Assembly: GCF_014695975.1 (NCBI RefSeq)
Contig: NZ_JACJPI010000058.1
Location: 664,462 to 728,461, forward strand
Length of the DNA stretch: 64,000 nt
Direction: 5' to 3'
Origin: Leptolyngbya sp. FACHB-321
GTDB taxonomy: Bacteria > Cyanobacteriota > Cyanobacteriia > Leptolyngbyales > Leptolyngbyaceae
Part shown: one piece after another, positions 9,671 through 18,581 of the stretch
Position numbering within the stretch: the first letter of the stretch is position 1
Layout of the letters: each line of letters opens with the position of its first letter
Notes under the pieces: generated by a model
What the model was told of the DNA's origin: nothing
Database searches by the model: none
What the model saw: the letters and a program-made list of their open reading frames with translations, nothing else
Made by a program: the position numbers and the translations under genes

Positions 9671-10465
9671 ATGACAACAGCCTTGATTACCGGAGCGTCT
9701 GCTGGCATCGGTGCCGCCTTCGCCCAACAATTAGCAGCGCGTCAAACTGATCTTGTGCTGGTTGCTCGTTCCGAGGACAAGTTGCAAGAACTTGCTAATT
9801 CACTCAGTCAGCAACATCACATCCAAGTAGATATAATCGTGCAGGATTTGACCGCACCAGACGCTACAGAAAAAATCTTTCAGACTGTGCAGCACCTTGG
9901 ACGCTCAATTGATTTGTTGGTGAATAATGCTGGCATTGGAGATTACGGTGATTTTGCCGAAAGCGATCGAGACTTCCAACTTAAAACGGTTCAGGTTAAT
10001 ATTGCGACGCTTGTGGATCTAACCCATCGCTTCTTACCTGGGATGCGACAGCGTCGAACTGGAGGGGTAATTAATCTTTCTTCGGTAGCAGGGTTTCAAT
10101 CGATGCCCTATTTCTCGCTTTACGCGGCAACAAAAGCATTTATCCTTAGCTTTAGCGAAGCTTTGTGGGCAGAGAATCGCAGCTATGGAGTGCATGTGCT
10201 AGCCGTTTGTCCAGGACCAGTTGGCGCTAAATTCCTTAAAGAAGCAGGCTTTCCGCCGTTCTTGGTTAATGTGGCTACAAAATTTGATACCTCGATCGAA
10301 ACTGTTGCACAAGATGCCCTCAAAGCATTTGAAAAACGAGAGTCGATCGTGATTCCTGGCAATCTGATTAATCCCGTTCTTGCTACGCTGCCTCGGTTCT
10401 TTCCACGGGAGGGGGTTTCTAGCTTCTGGAAGCTAGTCCTGGGACATGAGGTTGGCAAACAATAA
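9671..10465 (+). CDS. short-chain dehydrogenase/reductase
   Basis: Classical SDR, 264 residues, NAD(P)-dependent oxidoreductase of unknown substrate. The cofactor motif TGASAGIG is at 7-14 and NNAGIG at 85-90. The catalytic Ser138 is in INLSSVAG, and the YxxxK pair is Tyr151/Lys155 in YAATKAF. CPGPVGAKF follows the active site as usual. No signal peptide. Subfamily resembles the DltE/YqjQ-like ketoreductases. Single gene with a ~100-bp dispersed repeat about 190 bp downstream. Confidence 0.9.
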   Translation: MTTALITGASAGIGAAFAQQLAARQTDLVLVARSEDKLQELANSLSQQHHIQVDIIVQDLTAPDATEKIFQTVQHLGRSIDLLVNNAGIGDYGDFAESDRDFQLKTVQVNIATLVDLTHRFLPGMRQRRTGGVINLSSVAGFQSMPYFSLYAATKAFILSFSEALWAENRSYGVHVLAVCPGPVGAKFLKEAGFPPFLVNVATKFDTSIETVAQDALKAFEKRESIVIPGNLINPVLATLPRFFPREGVSSFWKLVLGHEVGKQ

Positions 10466-10654
10466 TGCTCCCACTTTCGATCGTTCCATCAACTCAATTT
10501 CGCTAGAGCGATGGCATAACTTCCTAAGAGGCTATGAGCGCAACTTTTGATCATATTGGGTCACGGTTTGTACATCGTTCGCTATCGCACCAGTAGTGAA
10601 GCCTTTGTCCCATTACCTAGCGGAACCAAACCATAATGAGTTTCAGAGTGCAGC

Positions 10655-10754
10655 CTATAGCAAAAGGATGAAGGATAAGGGATGAATTGAAGCCCTTGCT
10701 TAAAGGATGTTTCAAGGTTGATGTCTGTCCTAACGTTCTCTTCGACTGCTATAG
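10655..10754 (+). repeat. ~100-bp dispersed repeat, copy A
   Basis: A 100-bp unit starting CTATAGCAAAAGGATGAAGG and ending CTTCGACTGCTATAG, so its ends form an 8-bp terminal inverted repeat (CTATAGCA/TGCTATAG). Three more copies lie at 22560-22652 (inverted), 50150-50247 and 63647-63743. It sits in the 440-bp spacer 10466-10905, where I see no gene. Confidence 0.85.
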
Positions 10755-10905
10755 GTGATGGAATGTTCAACGGATAATTTGAAGGGTAGATGCTAGTCTC
10801 ATTTTGGTGGGTAGCTACGGTGCAATTGCGCTGGATGCGGGTCATGGATTTCAACCGACGTGATTGCCTTTGGCAGCACAGAAGGTCAATCTAACGACCA
10901 ATGCC

Positions 10906-11181
10906 CTACTGCTGCTCTGCAACAATGTTAAAAGGTACTGAACTTTTGCTTAACTCCAGTTTTTGTTGCCGGGTGAGTTGCTTAATCTGATACTCCCTTT
11001 TGAGTGCGGCTGATTTTGTGGGAAAGTTCCAGGAGGCAAGCAGGACAACAGGTAAACGGCTGCGCGTGTAGCGAGCGCCCTTGCCAGTGTTATGCACTGC
11101 TACTCGTTGTTGCACGTCTTTGGCATACCCTGTGTAGAGCGTGCCATCAGCACATTGCACAAGATAAACAAAATGGCTCAT
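10906..11181 (-). CDS. GIY-YIG nuclease-domain protein (UPF0213 type)
   Basis: A small single-domain GIY-YIG protein, 91 residues from the ATG at 11181. FVYLVQCADGTLYTGYAKD (4-22) holds the GIY-YIG equivalents (VYL/YTG). RV..HN.GKGARYTRSRLPV follows, then SAALKREYQIKQLTRQQK with the catalytic Glu. An in-frame TTG at 11238, preceded by AGGAG, would add 19 residues; family members normally begin just before the GIY motif, so the shorter form is chosen. Likely a structure-specific DNA endonuclease domain; role unknown. Confidence 0.85.
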   Translation of the reverse strand: MSHFVYLVQCADGTLYTGYAKDVQQRVAVHNTGKGARYTRSRLPVVLLASWNFPTKSAALKREYQIKQLTRQQKLELSKSSVPFNIVAEQQ

Positions 11182-11379
11182 AAGGTGTGCTAGCAATGCC
11201 TGTACGTTAAAGCTCACTTCAGAGCACGTTAGCTTCAAATGATTCTGCTCCTACAGGCACTACACGTCAACAGCACGATCGGTTGTAGTGTCTCAGCTGC
11301 TCGTTTATGCTGCTTGAGTTACTTAAGCTAAAGCGTAGTTGGTCGCTTAAACTACTATAGAACGTGATGTCTGCGATCG

Positions 11380-11970
11380 ATGCCATTTTCCCTGTCTGCT
11401 AGTGATGTTGCTACCCAAGCCAAAATTATCGGTGGCTTGCTCACGCTTATGTGGGCGTTAGAGTTTGTTGACCAGGTGTTGTTGCGGCGACGTTTGGATC
11501 GTTTCGGCATTGCGCCCCGGACTCAGATTGGACTGTGGGGCATTTTGTTTGCGCCACTGCTGCATGGTACCTGGCAGCATTTGATGGCAAATACATTACC
11601 TTTCGCTGTACTTGGTTGGCTGACCTTACTGCGTGGAGTCACCGAATTCACGATCGCGACGGCTGTGATCTGGTTAGTCAGTGGTGTAGGTGTTTGGCTC
11701 TTTGCAACACCCCGCACCATGCACATTGGCGCTAGCAGCATCATCTTTGGCTATTTCGGCTTTTTGCTCTCCCGGAGCTACTTTGAGCAAGAGCTTTTCT
11801 CTGCCGTTATTTCAGTCGTGGTTGCTTTGCTCTACGGTCCACTTATCTGGGGCATCCTGCCGTCACGAAGACGCGGCATTTCCTGGCAAGGGCATCTGTT
11901 TGGCTTTGTCGGTGGTATCCTCACAGCACGTTATTTGCCGGAGTTGCGGCAATGGTTTGCCATGTTCTAA
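11380..11970 (+). CDS. rhomboid-family intramembrane serine protease
   Basis: A six-helix rhomboid-type membrane protease, 196 residues. The oxyanion-region motif HLMAN is at 67-71. The nucleophile is Ser119 in HIGASSIIFGYFG (the usual GxSG is here GASS), and the catalytic His172 is in WQGHLFGFVGGI. Hydrophobic segments fall near 15-30, 50-63, 72-85, 90-108, 117-131, 141-160 and 172-186. Such proteases cut membrane-spanning substrates; the substrate is unknown. It is a single gene with no partner nearby. Confidence 0.88.
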   Translation: MPFSLSASDVATQAKIIGGLLTLMWALEFVDQVLLRRRLDRFGIAPRTQIGLWGILFAPLLHGTWQHLMANTLPFAVLGWLTLLRGVTEFTIATAVIWLVSGVGVWLFATPRTMHIGASSIIFGYFGFLLSRSYFEQELFSAVISVVVALLYGPLIWGILPSRRRGISWQGHLFGFVGGILTARYLPELRQWFAMF

Positions 11971-12206
11971 CGTCAGCCATTGATCGCAGACAGCGCTGAT
12001 GCAGTGATGGTGGCTGTGGGCAGGATGATCACTTCGAGCCCTGTGATGAAAAAGCGATCGCAAAACGATCATTACCAATCAAGACAACTCGAAGCACTGC
12101 TGTATGGGAATTTTAGCTGCGATCGTCGTTGATGTGAGATGACAACGAGCAGCGTTGGCAATGTTCGCTAACGTTGTCGCTTGATCAGTAAGCGATTTGT
12201 CACAGC

Positions 12207-12356
12207 CTATGACATAGAAAGCCAGGCGCGATAGTCTAACGCTTCTTCTTTAGAGTCAAAGACAGGTACTCTCAGAAACGGTAGGTGCGCAATCGTACAG
12301 GAACGAACCAGATAAAGCGATGCGCCCCATTGCAAATACCAATAGCGTTTTTGCAT
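12207..12356 (-). CDS. possible small protein
   Basis: A 49-residue frame from ATG at 12356 (starts MQKRYWYLQWGASLYL), extendable by 17 residues to a TTG at 12407. The tail VPVFDSKEEALDYRAWLSMS looks protein-like, with the helix-friendly KEEALDYRAWL. No Shine-Dalgarno is obvious and no family is recognised. It lies in the downstream direction of the NTPase operon but is separated from it by 316 bp. Confidence 0.35.
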   Translation of the reverse strand: MQKRYWYLQWGASLYLVRSCTIAHLPFLRVPVFDSKEEALDYRAWLSMS

Positions 12357-12672
12357 AAAATCAACCGGATTGCCGAGGATGAAACGAAAGCCTGTCTTTA
12401 GCTTCAAACAAGACTACGTTATTTCAGTAAGCGGCTTGTTAAACCACTCATATGGGTGAAAACTGTCGTCTAGAGATGGAGAACTCCAAGTAAAACCTTT
12501 GCTTGAACGTTTTACTCGGAGCCACTACCGACTCAGATTACGAGCTTCACTTTGGTCTGTTTAGTAGCCTCAGCATCGGTGAACTAGCATTTAAATTCGC
12601 TCCCTGGCTAATAAACGCAGCCCATTAAGTTACTGTGCATTCAGGTTGCAGCTTTTGGAGTTTGGTACCACT

Positions 12673-15600
12673 CTACTTGTCAAAGCCACACAAGCGTCGA
12701 TCGTCTGCATCAATATCCAGCACGATCGCCAGCCGCAACCAGTCACAACCCCGTTTTAGCAGCCCATCCACATCGCTGACTTGCCAAACTCTAGGAATAT
12801 TGTCGGCTTGCGAAACGACGACAATCTGTTTGCCATCTGCACTCAACGCCATTTTGTAGCCTTCGTACTCAGCAAGCTGATTGCCCTTGTTATCCCACAC
12901 TCGGACTTTATTGTCTTGTCCTAGAGTTGCAATGCGATCGCCGCGATCGCTCATTTGAACTGGCTGATCCTTATCATTAAATGGAGAAGCAATTGTCCGA
13001 GACTCTAATTCAGCAATTTTTCCACGCTGCAAGTTCCATAGGAAAACGCGATCGCCGACCGAAGCAAACAAATCCGCTTTTGTATTGAATATAGTGGAAA
13101 AGGAACTCTCGCTGTAGGGTCTTCCTTCCTCTGATTTGAGGGTTGTTTGAATGGGAGCTAATGGTTTTCCTTGAAGGTTCCACTGTTGTACGACGGTACT
13201 GCTTGGTAACTGTTGTACGACGGTACCGCTTCGTAAGGCAATTAAGCGTTGTTCATCACTGCTAAAGAAGATCTTTCCAGACTTTAAATCCTCGATTTTA
13301 GCAAGTTGCTGACCTTGTAATGACCACACAGTACTCCCACTATCACTTGTTATCAAAACATAGTTACCACTGGGACTCAGACGGACTTGACTGTCATCTA
13401 TATAGGGTTGACGAGAAATGTCAATATTGCTTTTGATGGTGGTAACTACCTTGCCTTGCAAATCCCAAACTCGAACAGTTTTCTTGCCTAACCATGAAGC
13501 ATAGTATTGCTTTGGCGGTGTCAAATCTTGATTCCACCACGATCCTTCAAGAAAGGCAACTTGTTGACCCTGTAAGTTCCAGACTCGCACTCCATACTTC
13601 TCCTGACCCGGGTTTACTGGATTCTTAGGCATTTTAAAGGTGAGAATACGATCGCCATCGGCAGTAAACTGCATGGCATATCCTGTTTTAAATCTCGGCA
13701 ACTCACCAACTTTGATGCTTGCCAGTGCCTTGCCCTGATTGTCCCAAACTCGAATCATCCCCTCAGCTTCAATGTAGGTCATACTGCGATCGCCCTTAGG
13801 ACTCGCTTGCAAAACCTGAATTTCACCTCGATTCACTCCTAGTGTTGCACGATGAGGATTTTGCAAATACGTCATCTGAGACGTTGTTAAAATACGGGAG
13901 CCATCTGAACTGAACTGGAGTTCGCCACCAGAACCATCAAACGAATCTAAGCGATTGCCTTGGAGATCCCATACATATCCAGTTCCCCGACCAGATTCCC
14001 TTGCTGTAGTCGCACCAACAGTGGCAATTCGTTGATTATCTGGGCTGAATTGTATGGCTGTAACTTCTCCTAAATAACCTTTGAAGGTTCGGATTAGCCG
14101 CCCTTGACGATTCCATAGTTGAATGGTGCCATCGCCTCCACCCGTTGCAAGCAGTTTTCCGTTAGGGCTAAACCGCATTGCACCCGAGAAGCTCTGTTTG
14201 GTTTTGAATGTTGACAGTCGTTGCCCCTGTACATTCCACAAGCTAATAGTGTTCTGACCTTCAAACTCTTTTTCACTGCTGGTAATTAACTTACCATCCG
14301 GACTAAATGTAGCATTCACGATTGAAGTATTAGGTTGCCTTGGAAAGGCAACTTGCTGCCGACCTTGTAGATCCCAGAGTCGCATCAACGGCTTACTTGG
14401 AGTCCTAATGTCTGTTCTAATGTCGTCTTCTAAGGTAAGAATACGATCGCTCTGAGGACTAAACTGTGCAGCTTTGACACCGAGCGAAAGTTGCTTGAAT
14501 ACGGCTAGCTGACGACCCTGAAGATTGTATAACCGTGCTGTTGCTGTGCCCCCAGCCATTGATGTATCTGCTTCGTTGCTCGAACTACTTCTATCAGCAC
14601 ACCTCTCGTGTAACTCAGTCTCCATAATAAATTGACTATTTGGACTAAATTCGACGCTGTAGGGCACCCTTGGTCCTTTCAAAGTTGCCAGTTGCTGACC
14701 CTGAAGATTCCAGAGATAGATGTTACAACTGTTACTAACTGTTGTTGCAACGAATTGCCCATTGGGGCTGAGCGTTGCTGATGTAACGGTGCCTGGATGT
14801 TTGAGAGCGGCGATTTGGTTCCCCTGCAAATCCCATACAGTAGCTATACTCCGGTCAGAGATATCAGAGGTAGTGAAGCGAATGCCTTGAGCCGTTAATT
14901 GGAATCTGTCACCTCCTGAAGTCGGTGCGTCTTTCTCCTGAACGTTATCAAGAATAGTTTGCAGGGCAACGATCGGGCTAGACGTGGGATACTTTTTGTC
15001 TGGTTCGCTGATTTGTTTTAATTGCCCCGTTGCTCTCAAGGCATTCCGTAGTGCTTCGTTCTGGTCAAGTTCAAACTGCTTTAAGACATTGCTGCTCGTG
15101 CTTTCTAGCTGAGTGATTGTTTTCGCCGTATTAATCGATTTGTTTGACCATAGCCCGATCGCCCCAGCGGAGAGTACTGCAATGCCTAAAAGCCCTGCAC
15201 CACCACGGATCATCCATTTGGCTTTGTGATTGGCTTGAGTAAGAATTTGATTCGCTTGTTTGGCATCCTGATTTTCAGCCGTTTGGCTTGCTCTAAGAAA
15301 CTCAGAATCCTGATAGCTCAAATTGCGCCCAACTGACCACTGCAACGCCTCTTCTAGAGCTTGTCCCCGTAACAAACGAGAGCTATCCGCTTTATTTGAA
15401 GTAATCCAGGCGTTCAGTGCTTCGGCATAAGGTCTTAAGTTGTTTAACATGGTTTCCACCCAGGTTTGATTGAATACAGCAGCGTAGATTGGGTTGTAAA
15501 CTTTTAACGTTGCGTCTTGTTTGACGACTAATCCTGACAAACGTAATTCCTGTTGTTCTTTGCTGTCATCGATGGGAATCTCACCATGCAGCAAAATTTG

Positions 15601-16521
15601 TTGATACAAGCCCAGTAGACCACTGGCAAGTTTTTGGTCTCGTAAAAGTCGATCGCGGATGGTGCGTAAGTGTTCTGGCTCATCCTGTGATGTCCAGTTT
15701 TTGATAAAGTCATTCACACACTGCTGGGCAGATGAACTGGTTGACTCCGCGAGCGATCGACAGATTTTCTGAGTCAGGAAGGGCTGTCCTCCCGTCCAGT
15801 CCAAAATCTCTTGAAGCGCTACTTGTGGCTCGGTGACGCGTTCCGCCAAGCCTGCGGCTAACCCCTGCGCTTCTTCAAACCGAAAACCATTAAGGGTGAT
15901 TGCTTGCCCAATGTTGAAGGGAGTCCGGGTTTTGTCTGTCATCAGGTCAGACGGGGATGCAACTCCAAACAAACAAAAGGTCAAATGCTGATACGCCGGA
16001 TTGTCAACCCGGTAGTTATAACAAGCTCGGATGAGGGCAAAGAAATCGTTAACTGAAAAATTCAACCCTAAAATACTATCAATTTCATCAATAAAGATGA
16101 CAATTGAACCTGACAGCTGTACTAACAGCACTTCTTCAATAAAACGAATCAATAACTGGATTGAACTACGATCGCCCTCTTCCCCAAACCAGGCTTTTAA
16201 GTTGACTTTTCCAATTAAGTTCGCGCCCCGCCAAAGCTCTGAAATTACTTGCTCATACCATTGCTGCGGTGTGATGTGTTCGCTACCAATGCGGGTCATA
16301 TCGATCGCAATGCAAGTAATTCCCTCGGCTTTCAGGCGATGCATTGTTTGCACCCGCAAGCTCGATTTGCCCATTTGCCGACTGTTCAGCACATAGCAAA
16401 ATTGTCTGGCTTTCAACGCTTCATAAAGATCCTGGTCTGCCTGACGAGTGACATAACTGGGCGCACCAACCCGTAAACTACCGCCAACCTGATATTCATA
16501 CTCTGCTAGATGTACGTTCAT
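12673..16521 (-). CDS. AAA_35-type NTPase with membrane helix and WD40 propeller
   Basis: A 1282-residue signalling-type NTPase. The N-terminal AAA_35 domain (about 10-330) has Walker A NSRQMGKSS (46-54, Lys52) and Walker B IVIFIDEID (140-148), followed by TGGQPFLTQKICRSL. A single membrane helix lies near 436-456 (GGAGLLGIAVLSAGAIGLW). From about 550 to 1270 come many WD40 repeats with units of the form FSPDGKLI...LWNLQGQ. NTPase plus WD40 is a STAND-like architecture for scaffolding or regulated assembly. Start ATG at 16521 overlaps the upstream gene's TGA (ATGA), implying translational coupling. Function is unknown. Confidence 0.85.
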   Translation of the reverse strand: MNVHLAEYEYQVGGSLRVGAPSYVTRQADQDLYEALKARQFCYVLNSRQMGKSSLRVQTMHRLKAEGITCIAIDMTRIGSEHITPQQWYEQVISELWRGANLIGKVNLKAWFGEEGDRSSIQLLIRFIEEVLLVQLSGSIVIFIDEIDSILGLNFSVNDFFALIRACYNYRVDNPAYQHLTFCLFGVASPSDLMTDKTRTPFNIGQAITLNGFRFEEAQGLAAGLAERVTEPQVALQEILDWTGGQPFLTQKICRSLAESTSSSAQQCVNDFIKNWTSQDEPEHLRTIRDRLLRDQKLASGLLGLYQQILLHGEIPIDDSKEQQELRLSGLVVKQDATLKVYNPIYAAVFNQTWVETMLNNLRPYAEALNAWITSNKADSSRLLRGQALEEALQWSVGRNLSYQDSEFLRASQTAENQDAKQANQILTQANHKAKWMIRGGAGLLGIAVLSAGAIGLWSNKSINTAKTITQLESTSSNVLKQFELDQNEALRNALRATGQLKQISEPDKKYPTSSPIVALQTILDNVQEKDAPTSGGDRFQLTAQGIRFTTSDISDRSIATVWDLQGNQIAALKHPGTVTSATLSPNGQFVATTVSNSCNIYLWNLQGQQLATLKGPRVPYSVEFSPNSQFIMETELHERCADRSSSSNEADTSMAGGTATARLYNLQGRQLAVFKQLSLGVKAAQFSPQSDRILTLEDDIRTDIRTPSKPLMRLWDLQGRQQVAFPRQPNTSIVNATFSPDGKLITSSEKEFEGQNTISLWNVQGQRLSTFKTKQSFSGAMRFSPNGKLLATGGGDGTIQLWNRQGRLIRTFKGYLGEVTAIQFSPDNQRIATVGATTARESGRGTGYVWDLQGNRLDSFDGSGGELQFSSDGSRILTTSQMTYLQNPHRATLGVNRGEIQVLQASPKGDRSMTYIEAEGMIRVWDNQGKALASIKVGELPRFKTGYAMQFTADGDRILTFKMPKNPVNPGQEKYGVRVWNLQGQQVAFLEGSWWNQDLTPPKQYYASWLGKKTVRVWDLQGKVVTTIKSNIDISRQPYIDDSQVRLSPSGNYVLITSDSGSTVWSLQGQQLAKIEDLKSGKIFFSSDEQRLIALRSGTVVQQLPSSTVVQQWNLQGKPLAPIQTTLKSEEGRPYSESSFSTIFNTKADLFASVGDRVFLWNLQRGKIAELESRTIASPFNDKDQPVQMSDRGDRIATLGQDNKVRVWDNKGNQLAEYEGYKMALSADGKQIVVVSQADNIPRVWQVSDVDGLLKRGCDWLRLAIVLDIDADDRRLCGFDK

Positions 16522-17819
16522 GAGCTGCGTCCACCAAAATATTGTCGATATAATTCACAACTAACCCTGGCTTGATTAGCTTGTAACTGCACCAATCCCA
16601 TACTTTCGAGTTTGTAAGCCTGTAACGGATCCAAAGCGGCAGATCCAGCTTGAATTACAGTTTGCAATGCGTTCATTAATTCTGGATAGGTTTGTAGAAC
16701 TTGCCAGTGCCGCCGGAGATCACTGCTGTAAATGCCAGCCTGAGTTGGGGCAGTTTGCAGCAGTTCATCCAGAGTCAGTTCGCCAGTCTGCAAATGATAG
16801 AGAGCCAGTTGCAACAGATAAGGATGCCCACCAACTAAAGCAGTTAACTTGGTCGTTTTAGCCGTTGACCAGGACAGCCCATAGGCTTGTACTAATTGCT
16901 GCACTTGTTCAAGGGTGAATTCTGGCAAACGAATGGGCAACCCAACATTAAACGGCGATTGATGGAGATTCAGCGGAATGTAGACTTCTGTCGCATGGAC
17001 GACAACCAAACGTAGACGCTGCCAGATCTCCAGGTTGCTCGCCTCTTCGTGCCAGCTTCGTAAGAGGGCAAAAAAGCCGTGGGCGATCGCCGGAAATTCA
17101 AACAGCCAATCCACTTCATCCAACCCCAAGAGCAAGCCTTGCTCTAGTTGCTCCAATAAATATCCCTGCACATAGGTTGTACAGCTAACTAAGCTACCGA
17201 AACGATCGCGATCCCAGTACTCTTCGAGCTGAGGAGAGATCCCTAATTTAAGGCTGAGATTCAGGCAAAACCATCGCAAAAAGCTGTCCAGATCTTGCAG
17301 GCAAGTTGGCTCTGCTTGCCGTAGGTCTAACCGCAACGATCGATAACCCAGTTGAGTTCCTGTTGCCATAACCTGGTGCAGTAGAGACGTTTTGCCCATC
17401 CGTCGAGGGGCGCGAATGCGAAGAAGTGCACCCGGTTTTCTAATCTCTTTAGCACAGCGTTCTTCAATCGGCGATCGAGCAATGTAAAAGGAAGAATCGA
17501 TCGCCATTGGGCTACCCGGAAATTCTAGATCAAGCAGTGGTTGTGATTGCCTACTTACAATTAGAGGCTTCATCATTTCAGGACGAAAGTGCAAAAATAA
17601 GTTTCGCAACTCATCGCGGTAGGAATAGTGTTCTCCCGCAGTGTTACTGAAACCAAACTCCTTGCAAATATTCGCTAAATGTCGCCGTACCGTTGAGGGT
17701 TCAACATAAAGTACCGCCGCGATCGCTTCATCACTCTCTTCTGCTAAAAAGTGCTGAATCACTTTGCGCTGGCGAGCCGTTAAGGATTCAAAAATAGCTG
17801 TGAACTCAGTTTCTTTCAT
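16518..17819 (-). CDS. LuxR-type HTH plus AAA_35-type NTPase
   Basis: A 433-residue protein with an N-terminal LuxR/GerE-like helix-turn-helix (LTARQRKVIQHFL at 13-25, EPSTVRRHLANICKEFGFSN at 40-59) joined to an AAA_35 NTPase. Walker A is RAPRRMGKTSLL (136-147, Lys143), Walker B is LLLGLDEVD (229-237), and GGHPYLLQLALYHL is the sensor-like stretch. ATG at 17819 is chosen because AGGATAAATGTC precedes it and the HTH then starts the protein; an upstream in-frame start at 17957 adds 46 unconvincing residues. It is first in a two-gene unit and probably a DNA-binding partner of the downstream WD40 NTPase (inference). Confidence 0.85.
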   Translation of the reverse strand: MKETEFTAIFESLTARQRKVIQHFLAEESDEAIAAVLYVEPSTVRRHLANICKEFGFSNTAGEHYSYRDELRNLFLHFRPEMMKPLIVSRQSQPLLDLEFPGSPMAIDSSFYIARSPIEERCAKEIRKPGALLRIRAPRRMGKTSLLHQVMATGTQLGYRSLRLDLRQAEPTCLQDLDSFLRWFCLNLSLKLGISPQLEEYWDRDRFGSLVSCTTYVQGYLLEQLEQGLLLGLDEVDWLFEFPAIAHGFFALLRSWHEEASNLEIWQRLRLVVVHATEVYIPLNLHQSPFNVGLPIRLPEFTLEQVQQLVQAYGLSWSTAKTTKLTALVGGHPYLLQLALYHLQTGELTLDELLQTAPTQAGIYSSDLRRHWQVLQTYPELMNALQTVIQAGSAALDPLQAYKLESMGLVQLQANQARVSCELYRQYFGGRSS

Positions 17820-18581
17820 GACATTTATCCTAAGGCTGCCAATGGCTCGATCGAGATTTTGTGCAAGAGTACTCACAAATTTACAGCACGCTAGTAACGA
17901 ACGAGATGGTGTTTCGTCATTGCCAAAATCACCCCTGAGCAATCCTGGCACGATCAAGCAATTCCAGGGACAGTCGGTTATACCCCAAGAATGTCAGGGT
18001 TAAGAAGCATAATTTCTCTGACCTTGATCTAAATAGCTTCTCTAACTTTCTTTAAAGGACGGCACTTTCTGTCGGCGATCATCTTGCTCAACGTCCAGTG
18101 GTGCTGTTGCTACGTCTTTGATCGAAACTTCGAGGCGATGATGGCGATAAAACGCTATGTAGGCGGGTTGAGCGCAGTCGAAACCCGGTCTCCAAGTAGT
18201 GCTTAATTTAGCCCTTCTACTTAGCAGCAATTGCATGACGACAAAGTAAACATTTAAACAATGTGATGAAGCAGGAGCAGCGGTAGACCAAGCGAATTGT
18301 GCCACCGATGATGGGCTTTAATTTCAATACGCTGAGAAGAACTTTAAATGGGATGGGGGCGGTTCCACGACGATCGCCTGCGATCGCCTACTCAGGTGAA
18401 CCAGGAGATCACGCAACGTTTATAGTGCGTTCTGCCGCGCCGCCAATTTTCTTGCAGGTGGTTCTTAAAGCAGTGTTCGGTCTTGACGAGGGGCATAGTC
18501 AGGGTTTCGGCACCACTCCATCAGACCACTAACAAGGTAACGGTTGATAGATTAGAGGTGGAAACCGACCCACCCCCTTGT
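17820..18581. other. 762-bp intergenic region with a 37-nt dispersed repeat
   Basis: Divergent promoter region for the HTH-NTPase unit and the hydroquinone-reductase gene. Frames here lack any family signature, and one of them reads through the repeat at 18156-18192. HIP1-like sites (CGATCGCCTGCGATCGCC near 18371-18388) are present. No gene supported. Confidence 0.6.
18156..18192 (-). repeat. 37-nt dispersed repeat, copy 1
   Basis: The reverse complement of this stretch begins GAGACCGGGTTTCGACTG and matches 37932-37968 with two differences in 37 positions. Both copies are intergenic. Confidence 0.8.

Noticed and set aside
18042..18305. 87-codon minus-strand frame
   Set aside because: Reads through the 37-nt dispersed repeat and has no protein-like motif.
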